64,000 nt of DNA from CAXBBB01 sp963793245. Its GTDB lineage: Bacteria > Bacteroidota > Rhodothermia > Rhodothermales > BA12. The position numbers and the translations under genes are program-made. The stretch lies in NCBI GenBank assembly GCA_963793245.1, contig CAWBZG010000003.1, positions 203,442-267,441 on the forward strand, read 5' to 3'. Below the pieces are notes generated by a model that searched no databases, was not told where the DNA came from, and worked only from the letters and a program-made list of their open reading frames with translations. Below, in pieces: positions 1 to 9,276 of the stretch (positions are counted from its first letter, which is position 1; every line of letters starts with the position of its first letter).

Positions 1-117
1 CAGGATCCGAAGGCACCGGAGCTTCGCGTGCCTATCGGCTGGACGGAGACTGTGTCAGAGGGTCGCTTTGGTGATGCGCGGGAGGCTGTCGCAGCCGGGA
101 AACCCTGCGGCTCACGT
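1..117. other. left-edge sequence with no assignable gene
   Basis: This stretch lies downstream of the ribD stop on the minus strand. A short plus-strand frame enters from outside and stops at about position 74, so it could be the last two dozen codons of a gene lying to the left. That is too short to recognise. Nothing else is visible. Confidence 0.3.
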
Positions 118-1287
118 TCACTGGTTGTCCGCGATCCAGTCGGGCGCGGTGTGGCGGTAGGCGGTCAGCAGTGCGTCGTCGCCTATCGTGTCCCAGCGGG
201 TTTCGGGCCAGCGAGCGGCGTCGGCCATTCGGTTGGGTGCGTCGCCCGAGAAGGCGGGGCGGCCGTCGCCGAGCCAGATTGGGGCGATGAAGGTGAGTAG
301 GCGGTCAGCCAGTGGAGCGCGCAGCAAGGCAGAGGCGAGGCGCGGTCCGCCTTCGACCAGCAGCGAGTGCACGGGCGCTCCCGCGTCGCCGCGTCCGAGA
401 GCGTCGAGAAGGGCGGAGAGGTCGAGGTGTTCGCCATCCGTCGGGATGCGAAGCAGGCGTCCGCCCGACGATTGGAGAGCGTCGGCGTAGGCGGGATTGG
501 CGTCCGGGGCGACGATGGCGACGGTGGACGCCGCGTGCTCGTCGCTGAACAGGTGGAGACTCGGCGGCAGGTCTCCGGTGCGGTCGAGGACGATGCGTAG
601 CGGCTGCGGGCCGGTCGTGTGGCGGACGGTCAGGCGTGGGTCGTCGGCGCGCGCTGTGCCGCTGCCAACCAGAACGGCATCGGACGCGGCACGCAGGCGA
701 TGGACGTGGCGCCGCGATGCTTCAGACGTGATCCACTTGCTGTCGCCGCTCGTCGTCGCCGAATAGCCGTCGAGCGTCTGAGCGATTTTGAGCGTCACGA
801 GTGGCCGCCCAGTCCGAACGTGGTAGACGAACGCCTCATTCATCCGCCAACACGCTTGGGCGTCGACGCCGACCGTCACCTCAATATCTGCCGCGCGCAG
901 CTTTTCGATTCCCTTTCCATCGACGGCGGGAAACGGATCGCGCATGCCCACGACGACTCGGCGCACGCCTGTCTGGATCAGCAAGTCGGCGCACGGCGGC
1001 GTTTTTCCCTGGTGCGCGCACGGTTCGAGGGTGACGTAGACCGTCGCCGCGCGCAAGTCGTCGTCGGTTGCGCCGCGCGCTCGGGCATCTGCCAGCGCGT
1101 TGGGTTCAGCGTGGGCTTCTCCGTAGCGCTCGTGCCAGCCTTCTCCGAGCATATCGCCCGACTTGGAGACAACGACGCAGCCGACGAGTGGGTTGGGACT
1201 GACGTGCCCCAGTCCGCGCAAGGCCAACGCCCGTGCGCGCTGCATCCACCCTAGATCGTCGACGGCTTGCGTGTCTAAGAGAGGCAT
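118..1287 (-). CDS. ribD: bifunctional riboflavin biosynthesis deaminase/reductase RibD
   Basis: RibD catalyses two cytosolic steps of riboflavin synthesis: deamination of the pyrimidine formed from GTP, then NADPH-dependent reduction of its ribose. The 389-aa length is normal for the fused enzyme. The N-terminal deaminase shows the zinc ligands HAE at residues 59-61 and the PCAHQGKTPPC loop at 89-99. The reductase domain starts near residue 159 with VTLKIAQTLDGYSA and continues with the GDSKWITS stretch typical of RibD_C. It is the last gene of a tight minus-strand run; only 4 bases separate it from the unknown gene upstream. No other riboflavin gene is in the window, so the pathway is dispersed here. 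No lesion is seen. Confidence 0.96.
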   Translation of the reverse strand: MPLLDTQAVDDLGWMQRARALALRGLGHVSPNPLVGCVVVSKSGDMLGEGWHERYGEAHAEPNALADARARGATDDDLRAATVYVTLEPCAHQGKTPPCADLLIQTGVRRVVVGMRDPFPAVDGKGIEKLRAADIEVTVGVDAQACWRMNEAFVYHVRTGRPLVTLKIAQTLDGYSATTSGDSKWITSEASRRHVHRLRAASDAVLVGSGTARADDPRLTVRHTTGPQPLRIVLDRTGDLPPSLHLFSDEHAASTVAIVAPDANPAYADALQSSGGRLLRIPTDGEHLDLSALLDALGRGDAGAPVHSLLVEGGPRLASALLRAPLADRLLTFIAPIWLGDGRPAFSGDAPNRMADAARWPETRWDTIGDDALLTAYRHTAPDWIADNQ

Positions 1288-1291
1288 GGCG

Positions 1292-1981
1292 TCAGGAGAT
1301 TTCTTCGACGGAGGGGTGGAGTTCGTCCAGCGCCCACGCTTCGAAATAGAACTTGTGCTCGGACCGCATTTTCTGATACGGCGCGCTGAATCGGCGTGTG
1401 GCTGGTCTCAGGTCGGATCGCCATGCTGCTTCGATCCGCGCCCGGATCGGCGACGGTGAGAAGATGGATAGGTCGCGTCCGTCGTGGGAGGGTTCGGGTA
1501 GGACGAGCGTCGCGCCTGCGTCGAGTAGCGTCAGGATCGCGGGCAGCGCGCGGCGGCGGTCGGGATGCGTCGCCGCTCCGAGCAGGGCGCGTGCTTCGGG
1601 GGGAGCATGTTGCGCGAAGCCGTCGGCGTCGGCGGTTGCGAGACGTTGACCAAACTCGGTCGGCGACAGTTCGCGCGTCTTGCCGTCGATCATCGCGTGC
1701 CAACCCGTCGACCCCATCGTCTTGGTCAACGCATCGGCCCAGACGGATGGGTCCTCCAGCGCGGTCAAACCGACGCGCGTGCTCTGTCCGTCTTCCATCT
1801 GGGTTCCGGCGAGGTAGGCGCGGAAGGCACGCGGGGCGCCGAGCAAGGCTTCCAATCCGCTCATCGCGAACGATGCGGGATCTGCGCGCGGACGGGCGTC
1901 CGGGTCCAGGTCGAGCACGACGGGTTCCATTGAGAACGGCTCCTCGTAAAACAGTTTGACGACGGCAAGCGACGGGGTCAT
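1292..1981 (-). CDS. hypothetical protein, about 229 aa
   Basis: I do not recognise this family. The start at 1981 is chosen because it overlaps the stop of the preceding small membrane gene as ATGA, which implies translational coupling; an open frame further upstream to 2206 is overlap only. The product is soluble-looking, without signal peptide or membrane segment, and is rich in Ala, Arg, Asp and Pro. It ends in a more ordered part containing KMRSEHKFYFEAWALDELH. Its position 4 bases before ribD suggests co-transcription but does not reveal a function. Confidence 0.75.
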   Translation of the reverse strand: MTPSLAVVKLFYEEPFSMEPVVLDLDPDARPRADPASFAMSGLEALLGAPRAFRAYLAGTQMEDGQSTRVGLTALEDPSVWADALTKTMGSTGWHAMIDGKTRELSPTEFGQRLATADADGFAQHAPPEARALLGAATHPDRRRALPAILTLLDAGATLVLPEPSHDGRDLSIFSPSPIRARIEAAWRSDLRPATRRFSAPYQKMRSEHKFYFEAWALDELHPSVEEIS

Positions 1982-2160
1982 CGGTCGCGCTCTGTCGGTG
2001 GTCCCACGCGGCGGCGGATCATCGGTAGCGCAAGAGCGATTGCGATCCCGCCCCCCATCGCGCAAAACAAGGAGAGGGACAGCGTGAAGTCGAGCACGAA
2101 ATAGAAGATGGCCGCCGACAGGACGAACATCGGCACAAAATCGGTAAAGGCGGAGGGCAT
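1978..2160 (-). CDS. small two-helix membrane protein, 60 aa
   Basis: This 60-aa protein has two probable transmembrane helices, roughly residues 10-30 (FVPMFVLSAAIFYFVLDF) and 31-47 (SLFCAMGGGIAIALALP), followed by a basic tail RRRVGPPTERDR that should stay in the cytoplasm. It starts 11 bases after the NAD(P)-binding gene and its TGA overlaps the ATG of the next gene, so it belongs to the ribD transcription unit. The family is not recognised. Confidence 0.6.
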   Translation of the reverse strand: MPSAFTDFVPMFVLSAAIFYFVLDFTLSLSLFCAMGGGIAIALALPMIRRRVGPPTERDR

Positions 2161-2171
2161 AGAAGTTCGGT

Positions 2172-2892
2172 TTAACCGAGGAGACGATCGCGGCCCAACA
2201 AGGCATCGGCGGACAGGGGATCGGCGCTCAGGCGGTGCAGGTGCTTGGGTTCGTAGACGCGCACGCCGCCCGGTCCGTTCTGCGCGACGGCAATCAGCGC
2301 GCGGGCAACAGCCTGAGCGTGAATCGGGCGCAGGTTGCCGAGTGGACCGCGCAAGATCGGCGACAGCGCGCCCAAGACCTTTTGTGCCATGCGCTCGCCG
2401 GGACGGTCCTCGTCGCGCTCACCCAGCAGCAGCGACGGACGCGCGATGTAAATCGCCTGAAATGGCTCGACGCCGACGGCGCGTTCGGCCTCGCCCTTGA
2501 CGCGGCTGTAGAACGTCAACGCGTTGGGATCGGCGCCATAACTCGACACGAGCACGAACCGGTGCGCTCCGGCCAGTCGCGACTGACGCGCAAACGAGCG
2601 GACGTATTCCAGGTCGACACGCCGGAAGGCCTCTTTGCTGCCCGCTGTTTTGATGGTCGTGCCCAACGCGCAGAACGCATCGTCGCAGGCGAGCAGGTCG
2701 CGTGACGCTTCGAGGTCATTGAAGTCGACGACGTGATGCGTGTGCTTCTCGTCGTCTGTCGGCATCTCGCGGCGGCCCAGCGTGACTACGCTTTCGTACG
2801 CGGGATCGGCGAGTAGCAGGCGCGTCAGGTGGCTACCGATCTAGGCCGGTGGCTCCAGCGACGAGGGCCGTGCGAGGCGAGGCGTCTGGCAT
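2172..2892 (-). pseudogene. NAD(P)-binding epimerase-like protein, frameshifted in the Rossmann motif
   Basis: Read from the ATG at 2892, the protein opens with a typical nucleotide-binding start, TALVAGATGL, then hits DR and a TAG at 2833-2835. Removing one base near 2840 restores GATGLVGSHLTRLLLAD and joins it to the frame that runs to 2172. The joined product is about 239 aa, the usual size of the small HTATIP2/YraR-like atypical SDR group, and carries the internal FVLVSSYGADP and FYSRVKGEAER motifs (Ser, and Tyr-x3-Lys spacing). The gene lies 4 bases after the STAND ATPase and 11 before the small membrane gene. The single inserted base may be a sequence error; if real, no NAD site is made unless translation restarts, for example at the ATG near 2765. 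Confidence 0.75.
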
Positions 2893-2896
2893 CGGG

Positions 2897-4960
2897 TCAG
2901 GCTTCGATTTCGCGCAACCACAACTCGCGGGCAACGTGGTCGATGCCGCGTCCGAGGTGGCGCCGGAACGTGCTGAAGGGGACACCGATGCGTTCGGCGG
3001 CGAGCGCGTGTGTGGGAGCCGGCTTGAGGCAGGCGGCGTGGATGGCGTTGAAATACGGCTCTTCGCGCGGCGATTCGCCGAGCACGCGGGCCGCCTCAGA
3101 AACGAGCGCGCACAACGATTCGATGCGGCGGTCCTCGTCGGCGTCCGAAGCGACGGTGGAGTTGACGAGCCGCGAGTGGAGCAGCGGGCTGTTGCGCAGT
3201 TTGTGCGGACGGGCGTGCTGGTAGAGCGTTTCCCGAATGGCATCGGCGAAGTCGGACTCGCTGAGCACGACGGTCGGCGCTACCGGTTCGGGCGGCGCGC
3301 TGACGCCGACCTGAGGAATGCGGTCGATCAGCGTCTCTAGCCACGCCGCAGGAGGAGTCGTGCGCCAGTCGTGGCCGAAAACGGTATCCGTCCGTCCCTC
3401 GATCTCGACTTCGGCGTGGGGCAGGCGGCGCAGGTCGGCAAAGGCGAAAACAGGCGCCCAGAACGTCGCGTCGGCGCAGGGGAGGAGGGTGACGGCCAGT
3501 CGCGGCGTCGTCAGGTAGCGCCGGACCGTTGCGGCGAATACCAGGCTCTGCACGGCGGAGACGTTCTGATACGACTCTCCATCCATCCAGAAGCGAAACA
3601 TCAGCGCACTCTCGCCCCGACGCAGCGGTGCGTAGTCGGACAGATAGCGGTTGGCCGAACGGCATGCCGGGTCCGCCGCCCAGTCGTCCTGTGTCGTTTG
3701 ATGCAGGGCAAGTGTGTGCAGGAAGCCGACAGGCGTTCCGTCGGACGTGCGGTAGACCTCGACGCCTTCGGGCTGCCTCTCGAACCAGTAGCGGGCGATG
3801 CGTTCGCATTCGGCTCCCTGGTGACGGCGGACCATGCTCAGCAGAGCCGGAGCGTCGTCGGGCGAAAAGGTGTCTACGCGGAGCGCGTTGGAGGCTTCCC
3901 ACTGCTGCCTCAGCAAGTCGAGCATCGGGCGCACGAGCGGATTGTCGCGGTAGAGGAACGCGAAGTCGGCGAGCGTGCGATGGCGTGCGGCCTCGTCGGA
4001 CGAGTCGAGCAGGCGGTCGGCGTAGTAGCGTCGGGCGCGGATGTGGAGCGTCTGGTAGAAATCGGGATCGCGCCAGCGCAGGTCGGCGGCCAGCACTTCG
4101 CGCGCGAGTTCGTGCGGAAACAGCCCCGTGGTTTCGCTCTCGATAAACGTCCGAGCGCGTAACCACTCGAAGAGCGCGAGGGCATCGTCCTCTCCCAACA
4201 GATGTTCGAGCAGCGGCTGAGTAAGCGTCCGCGTGAGTGCGGCGGCTTCGAGCGCTTTGAGATGCTTTCCACTCGGCGTCTCTTCGACGAAGCGCTGCAA
4301 GAGCGTCCGAACGATGTCGGGTTGATCGTCGAAGTCGAACTGCTGGTCGGGGTGACGGCAGCAATGGTCGGCGACGAGCGTCAGCGCGAACGGGTGACCG
4401 TGGGTCAGGCGCAGTGCGTTGCTGCTGCACGCCTCCGGAACGTCGCGCGCTTCTAGAAACGCCTGGCTCTCTTCCAGCGACAGGTTGGCGAGGCGAATCG
4501 TGCGCGTTTCCGTCGTCCATCCAGGCGCGTCCATCCAGTCGGCGGCTGGTTGGTGACGACCTGCGAGCACGACCATCAGGTGTTCGTCAATGGTGGGCAG
4601 AAACGAGCGCCGCAGCCAGTCGCCCAGGTCCGACTCGGCTTCTAGCCCGTCGATCGTCAGCAAGAAGCGCTTGTCCATGTCAGGCCGGTGTAGCGCGGGC
4701 GCGACAGCCTGTGCGAACGCGTCGGGCGTGCGTCCCATGTCGCGCGTGTCGAGCGATAGCGCACTTACTTCGGCTTCTTGCGCGAGGTAGCGAAACTCGC
4801 TCAGCAACGCTGTTTTACCGATTCCGCCGGGTCCATAGACATGCAGCAAGTGCCAGGGCCACGTGGGTAGGGCAAGTGCCTCGCGAAACAGGTCGCACTC
4901 GGCCTTTCTTCCCACGAACAGGTCATGACCGTGGCTGAGAATGCGATCTTGGAGCAGCAT
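2897..4960 (-). CDS. STAND-type P-loop ATPase with C-terminal helical region
   Basis: A 687-aa cytosolic protein. After a short lead, the FVGR motif at residues 15-18 precedes Walker A GPGGIGKT (43-50) and a Walker B-like stretch FLLTIDGLE (99-107). This is the arrangement of signal-transducing STAND/AAA-16 NTPases that bind ATP and act as switches or scaffolds. A helical, winged-helix-like region follows. The C-terminus, ALAAERIGVPFSTFRRHLGR, looks like a small helix-turn-helix, so a DNA- or partner-binding role is possible. The start at 4960 is preferred because residues before it in the longer frame (to 5110) are not domain-like. It is the first gene of the ribD run; the divergent DUF4331 gene starts 179 bases away. 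The role is unknown. Confidence 0.8.
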   Translation of the reverse strand: MLLQDRILSHGHDLFVGRKAECDLFREALALPTWPWHLLHVYGPGGIGKTALLSEFRYLAQEAEVSALSLDTRDMGRTPDAFAQAVAPALHRPDMDKRFLLTIDGLEAESDLGDWLRRSFLPTIDEHLMVVLAGRHQPAADWMDAPGWTTETRTIRLANLSLEESQAFLEARDVPEACSSNALRLTHGHPFALTLVADHCCRHPDQQFDFDDQPDIVRTLLQRFVEETPSGKHLKALEAAALTRTLTQPLLEHLLGEDDALALFEWLRARTFIESETTGLFPHELAREVLAADLRWRDPDFYQTLHIRARRYYADRLLDSSDEAARHRTLADFAFLYRDNPLVRPMLDLLRQQWEASNALRVDTFSPDDAPALLSMVRRHQGAECERIARYWFERQPEGVEVYRTSDGTPVGFLHTLALHQTTQDDWAADPACRSANRYLSDYAPLRRGESALMFRFWMDGESYQNVSAVQSLVFAATVRRYLTTPRLAVTLLPCADATFWAPVFAFADLRRLPHAEVEIEGRTDTVFGHDWRTTPPAAWLETLIDRIPQVGVSAPPEPVAPTVVLSESDFADAIRETLYQHARPHKLRNSPLLHSRLVNSTVASDADEDRRIESLCALVSEAARVLGESPREEPYFNAIHAACLKPAPTHALAAERIGVPFSTFRRHLGRGIDHVARELWLREIEA

Positions 4961-5139
4961 GAGGGGGTATGGAGGCGAGAGGCGGGGCGAAGAATCGGTG
5001 GAGGAGAACTGCACAAGTACGACGGTTTCGGAACGCTTTGGATGTGAGCACAAAGTGAGTATCCCGTGACCTTCAACGTCACCGTGTTTGGGTACTACGT
5101 CTTTTAACACGACTTCCTTCCATCCACCCTCCTCTCCCT

Positions 5140-7386
5140 ATGCGAGCTTTACGCTACACCCTCGGTCTGGGCACGATTGCCTTGATTGTGGCTCTTTTCC
5201 TGGTCGATGCGACCTTCGTTACGGCTTCGAGCCACCGCGAAGCGCCGATGATCCTCAACGATCCGCAGGCCGATAACACCGACCTCTACGCCTATCGCGA
5301 CCCGGCCAGCCCGGACAACGTGATTCTGGTCGCCAACTACATCCCGCTCGAACTGCCTTCGGGTGGCCCGAACTACGATCAGTTCGGCGAAGACGTACGC
5401 TACGAGATCCACGTCAAGAACCAGACGTCGGCAGGACAGCTCGGTTCGGCAACGGACGACATCACCTACCGCTTCACGTTCAACGTGGTCAACGAAGACC
5501 CGACGACGTTCTTCAAAATCCGTCTGGGCCAAGAGAACTTGAAAGCCACGTACACGATGGAGAAGAGCACGGACGGCGGTTCGAGCTTCACGACGGTCGT
5601 TTCGAACGGCTTCGTGCCTCCGCCGAACGTCGGCGCGCGCTCGATCACGGCTGATGCCGGATTGGGAACGACGTATGAAGCGCTGACGACGCAGGCCATC
5701 ACGCAAGCGTCGAGCGGCGAGACGGTCTTTGTCGGCCCGCGCGACGATCCGTTCTTCGTCGACCTGGGAGGCATCTTCGACTTGGGCGGCTTCCGCGACG
5801 AGTTCTGCGACGATCCGGCCAACGCCAACTGTGCCCGCGACGAAGTCGCCGGTTTCAACACGCACTCCATCGTGATGCGCGTTCCGATCTCCAGCCTCCA
5901 GAAGGACGGCAAAAGCGTCAGCGAAGCCGCCAACATTCTCGACGGTGAGTTCGTGATCGGTGTCTGGGCGAGCGCAAGCCGTCCGCAGATCAAGACGTTG
6001 GCCCTCGACGGTGGCGATCCCGCCTTCTCGGGTCCGTGGGTCCAGGTCTCGCGCCTGGGTATGCCGCTGACCAACGAAGCCGTCATCCCGATTGGCGACA
6101 AGGACTATTGGAACGCCGTATCGCCGTATAGCGCTGCCGAGCAGGAGTTCGCCAAGTACTTCGTCAACCCCGAGTTGGCGCTGTACATGGGCAACGGAGC
6201 CTTCGGACCCGCCGTGCCGGGCCTGAGCGAGTACCTCTCGATTCAGAAGAACTCGTATCCGGGCCTCAACCTGGACGGCGACGGCGATCCCTCGAACGAC
6301 GGATCGGGCCTCGACTTCACCAACGGCGCCGACGGTGCCGCTGCGGTCCTGCCGCTCGTCGTAAGTGGCGCGCTCGACGTGACCGGAACGGCCTTCGCCG
6401 TACCGACGATGCCCACTTCGGGTGGAAGCCCGACCGCACTGCTCGCCCCTGGCCAGCCGCGCCGCGTCGACATCCTGCCGATCTTCTACTTCGGCGTGCC
6501 GAACCTCGCACCGTACCAGCTCGCCGCTGGTAAAGCCGGACTCGTCGTCGACGACGGAACGGGAACGCTCGTCTTCGCCGAAGGCAAGCCGTTCATCAAC
6601 AACTTCCTTCCGATCACGCAAACGCCTGACGGCGGACTCTGGGGCGGCGACATGCTGCGCCTGAACATGGCCGTGCCCGTCACCGAACGTGGAACGGACG
6701 AGTATCGCAACAACGCGTACAAAGGACTCGTCCGCGCCGCCGCCATCGGTCTGACCGTGCCGGACTTCGCCAACGCGACGCTTCAGGCGATTCCGCACAT
6801 GGACGGTTTCCCCAACGGACGCCGCTTGGAAGACGACGTGACGACGATCGAACTGCAGGCCGTGGGTGGCTTGGTGCTGGCCGCTGTCGGTCTGCCCAAG
6901 GACGACGCGACCGCAGGCGACTACTCTGACCTCGCCTCGGCTCAGCTCGTGCGGGAACTCGGATTCGTAGCCGGACCGACCCGCAACGACATCGACCTGC
7001 GCACCTCGTTCCCGTACCTGGCCAACCCGCATCGCGGATCGGACTACGTGCGTGACGTGACCGCAGACGGTCCTTCGACCAACACGGCCATCGAAGGTGG
7101 TCTGGGAATCGGAGCGCCCGACGCGTTCATCCTCAACCAGAACTACCCGAACCCGTTCTCGCCGTCGACGACGATCGAGTACCACCTGTCGCGCCCCGGC
7201 AACGTGGAACTGAGCGTCTACGACATGCAGGGCCGTCTGGTACGGACGCTGGTCGACGAGCCGATGCAGACCGGAACGCACCCGGTTCGCTGGGAAGCTG
7301 ACGGCCTCGCGAGCGGCACCTACCTCTTCCGCTTGGTAGTGGACGGTAAGGCTGCCCGCACGCAGACCGCGACCCTCGTCCGGTAA
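5140..7386 (+). CDS. DUF4331 protein with type IX secretion sorting domain
   Basis: A 748-aa exported protein. Residues 1-30 form a signal peptide, and the mature start ASSHREAPMILNDPQADNTD is the hallmark of DUF4331, a family of unknown biochemical role often surface-located. DUF4331 sequence fills most of the chain. From about residue 665, NQNYPNPFSPSTTIEY leads into the beta-sandwich sorting domain (LSVYDMQGRLVRTLVDE, then ASGTYLFRLVVDGK) that directs cargo through the Bacteroidota type IX secretion system. The product is therefore expected outside the outer membrane. A hairpin terminator follows, so the downstream TPR gene may be partly separate. The opposite strand is open throughout, but it is a GC-skew shadow. 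Confidence 0.93.
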   Translation: MRALRYTLGLGTIALIVALFLVDATFVTASSHREAPMILNDPQADNTDLYAYRDPASPDNVILVANYIPLELPSGGPNYDQFGEDVRYEIHVKNQTSAGQLGSATDDITYRFTFNVVNEDPTTFFKIRLGQENLKATYTMEKSTDGGSSFTTVVSNGFVPPPNVGARSITADAGLGTTYEALTTQAITQASSGETVFVGPRDDPFFVDLGGIFDLGGFRDEFCDDPANANCARDEVAGFNTHSIVMRVPISSLQKDGKSVSEAANILDGEFVIGVWASASRPQIKTLALDGGDPAFSGPWVQVSRLGMPLTNEAVIPIGDKDYWNAVSPYSAAEQEFAKYFVNPELALYMGNGAFGPAVPGLSEYLSIQKNSYPGLNLDGDGDPSNDGSGLDFTNGADGAAAVLPLVVSGALDVTGTAFAVPTMPTSGGSPTALLAPGQPRRVDILPIFYFGVPNLAPYQLAAGKAGLVVDDGTGTLVFAEGKPFINNFLPITQTPDGGLWGGDMLRLNMAVPVTERGTDEYRNNAYKGLVRAAAIGLTVPDFANATLQAIPHMDGFPNGRRLEDDVTTIELQAVGGLVLAAVGLPKDDATAGDYSDLASAQLVRELGFVAGPTRNDIDLRTSFPYLANPHRGSDYVRDVTADGPSTNTAIEGGLGIGAPDAFILNQNYPNPFSPSTTIEYHLSRPGNVELSVYDMQGRLVRTLVDEPMQTGTHPVRWEADGLASGTYLFRLVVDGKAARTQTATLVR

Positions 7387-7409
7387 TCCTACCACGCCGA
7401 ACGAACGCG

Positions 7410-7453
7410 ATCCGTCGGCCGATGCCCTGTGCGTCGGTCGGCGGATTGGTTTT
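7410..7453 (+). terminator. hairpin terminator after the DUF4331 gene
   Basis: Two 15-base arms (7410-7424 and 7432-7446) pair with a few G-U pairs around a 7-base loop, followed by TTTT at 7450-7453. The position, 24 bases after the stop, fits an intrinsic terminator, although the next gene starts only 38 bases later. Confidence 0.6.
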
Positions 7454-7490
7454 ATACTGATCCCACTCTACCGATCCACCTCTTCTGTCG

Positions 7491-8795
7491 ATGAAATCCA
7501 TTCTCGCCACCGCCGTCCTCGTCCTCGCCTTGGGCGCTGCCGTGTGGTACGGCCTGTCCCGCGAACCGGAGCCGCTGCCCCAAGGCCCGCGCCAGGTGCT
7601 TCCCGCGTCGCAGTTTGCCAATCCCGAAGCATCCATCGGCTATTATCAGGAGCGCATCCGCCGCAATCCGGACGAAGTCGCCAGCTATGCTGCGCTCGCT
7701 CAGGTGCTGCTCCAGCAGGCCACCGACACGCACCGAGAGACCGAGTTCGTCCCTCAGGCGCAGGAAGCCATCGAAGAGGGCCTACGTCGCGATCCGAACG
7801 ACTACCATTTGCGCCTGCTCAACGGCACGCTGCTGAACAAACTGCACCGCTTCGAGGACAGCCGCACTCAGGCGCAAGAACTGCTCTCCGAGTTTCCCAA
7901 AGACTCGTACGCGCACGGCATCCTGGTCGACGCGCTCGTCGAGTTGGGCGAGTATCCTGCCGCCGTCGAAGCGATGGACGCGATGCTTGCGATCAAGCCG
8001 GGCGTCGCCTCCTTTACGCGCGCCTCGTACCTGCGTGAACTCTACGGCGACGGAGCGGGCGCCATCGCCGCGATGCGCATGGCCGCCGATGCCGGACTCA
8101 AAGGCACGTCGGACCGTTCGTGGGCGCTCTACAACCTCGCCACCCTCTACCTCGGCAACGCCAAGCCAGACACCGCTCGGTTCATCTACGAAGGCATCTT
8201 GGAAGAGAAGCCCAACTACGCGCCCGCCGTCGCCGGACTGGGACACGTTGCGCTCATCAAGGGCGATCTGGACGAGGCCGAGTCGCTGTTGCTCGAAGCC
8301 TACGACCTGATGCCCAACGACGGCTTCTTGGAACTGCTCGCCGAAGTCTACGCTATGCAGGGCGATGACCGCGCCGCCGACCGCACGCTCGACCGCGTAC
8401 ACGAGGGATTGGAAGACGCGCGCGGCATGGGCGAGATCGTCGACATGGAAGAGGCCGATTTTCTGCTCGACCGAGGGCAGGAGTTGGAGCGCTCGCTACG
8501 CATGGCAAAAGAACAGGTCGAGCGTCGCCCCGGCCACATGCACGCCAACGAGACCTACGCCTGGGCACTCCACCACAACGGACGCTCGGCGGAAGGCATT
8601 CCCTACATCGAACGCGCGATGCGCCTGGACACGGGCGACGCGATGGTGCACTGGCGCGCCGCTCAGATCTATCAGGGCGCAGGCAACACGTCGGAAGCCC
8701 GGCGCCACGCTCAGATCGCATTAGATGGCAACCTGGGCGTCGAAAGCCCGACCGCAGCGCGCGACGCTCAGGCGATGCTCGGCGCAGCGGTATGA
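7491..8795 (+). CDS. tetratricopeptide repeat protein with N-terminal membrane anchor
   Basis: A 434-aa protein with an N-terminal hydrophobic segment (residues 4-21, ILATAVLVLALGAAVWYG), which may be a signal peptide or an anchor, so the rest is periplasmic. The body is a series of TPR-like helical pairs: NPDEVASYAALAQVLLQQA, then DPNDYHLRLLNGTLLNKLHR, EKPNYAPAVAGLGHVALIKG and RPGHMHANETYAWALHHNGR. TPRs mediate protein-protein contacts and no enzyme motif is visible. It follows the DUF4331 gene by 104 bases on the same strand, so the two may act together at the cell surface; this is inference from position. Confidence 0.85.
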   Translation: MKSILATAVLVLALGAAVWYGLSREPEPLPQGPRQVLPASQFANPEASIGYYQERIRRNPDEVASYAALAQVLLQQATDTHRETEFVPQAQEAIEEGLRRDPNDYHLRLLNGTLLNKLHRFEDSRTQAQELLSEFPKDSYAHGILVDALVELGEYPAAVEAMDAMLAIKPGVASFTRASYLRELYGDGAGAIAAMRMAADAGLKGTSDRSWALYNLATLYLGNAKPDTARFIYEGILEEKPNYAPAVAGLGHVALIKGDLDEAESLLLEAYDLMPNDGFLELLAEVYAMQGDDRAADRTLDRVHEGLEDARGMGEIVDMEEADFLLDRGQELERSLRMAKEQVERRPGHMHANETYAWALHHNGRSAEGIPYIERAMRLDTGDAMVHWRAAQIYQGAGNTSEARRHAQIALDGNLGVESPTAARDAQAMLGAAV

Positions 8796-8832
8796 CGCGC
8801 TCGGCCCTTCTCACCTCCCCCTTTTCGGACAC

Positions 8833-9267
8833 ATGAAAGCAACACTCAAAGACGGATTCGTCGGCGGACTCATCGGTTCGCTGGCCGTCGCCGGTGCGCT
8901 GGCTGCGCTTGCCCTCGCAGGTGTCATTCCCAAAGCGCCGTTCGTCGGCGCGTACCAAGCCGTTATGGGCGGCGGATGGGTAGGCGCGGCTGTCATCGGG
9001 ACGGCGCTGTTCGTGCTGTTCGGTGCGCTCTGGGCGCTTCCGTTCGCTGCACTCGTGCCCAATCCGACGATTGGAAAGGGGGTCGCTTTTGGACTGCTTC
9101 CCACGCTTTGGAATTGGACGTTCGTCCCCGCCGTACTGACGGACGGCCCGCTGTTCGGTGGGTTTGCGCCGATGGGCCTCATCCTCCCGCTCCTAATGAA
9201 CTGCGTAATCTGGGGCAGCATCGTCGGCTGGTACTGCGCGCGTCACGCCCGCCCGACCGCAGCGTAG
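8833..9267 (+). CDS. integral membrane protein, about 144 aa
   Basis: The start at 8833 is chosen because upstream in-frame codons overlap the end of the TPR gene. The protein has about four hydrophobic helices: residues 8-30, 47-70, 84-100 and 118-138. It is rich in Gly and Ala, with PNPTIGKGVAFGLLPTLWNW between helices 2 and 3, and a short cytoplasmic tail RHARPTAA. No transporter or enzyme family is recognised. It lies 37 bases after the TPR gene and 9 bases before add, so it is probably co-transcribed with them. Confidence 0.7.
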   Translation: MKATLKDGFVGGLIGSLAVAGALAALALAGVIPKAPFVGAYQAVMGGGWVGAAVIGTALFVLFGALWALPFAALVPNPTIGKGVAFGLLPTLWNWTFVPAVLTDGPLFGGFAPMGLILPLLMNCVIWGSIVGWYCARHARPTAA

Positions 9268-9276
9268 GTTCTGCAC

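Noticed and set aside
28..300. A 90-codon plus-strand frame at the left edge
   Set aside because: It overlaps ribD for 180 bases on the opposite strand and has no protein-like character.
5149..7395. A 748-codon open frame on the minus strand opposite the DUF4331 gene
   Set aside because: It mirrors the real gene exactly, lacks any domain, and is the expected by-product of strong third-position GC bias.
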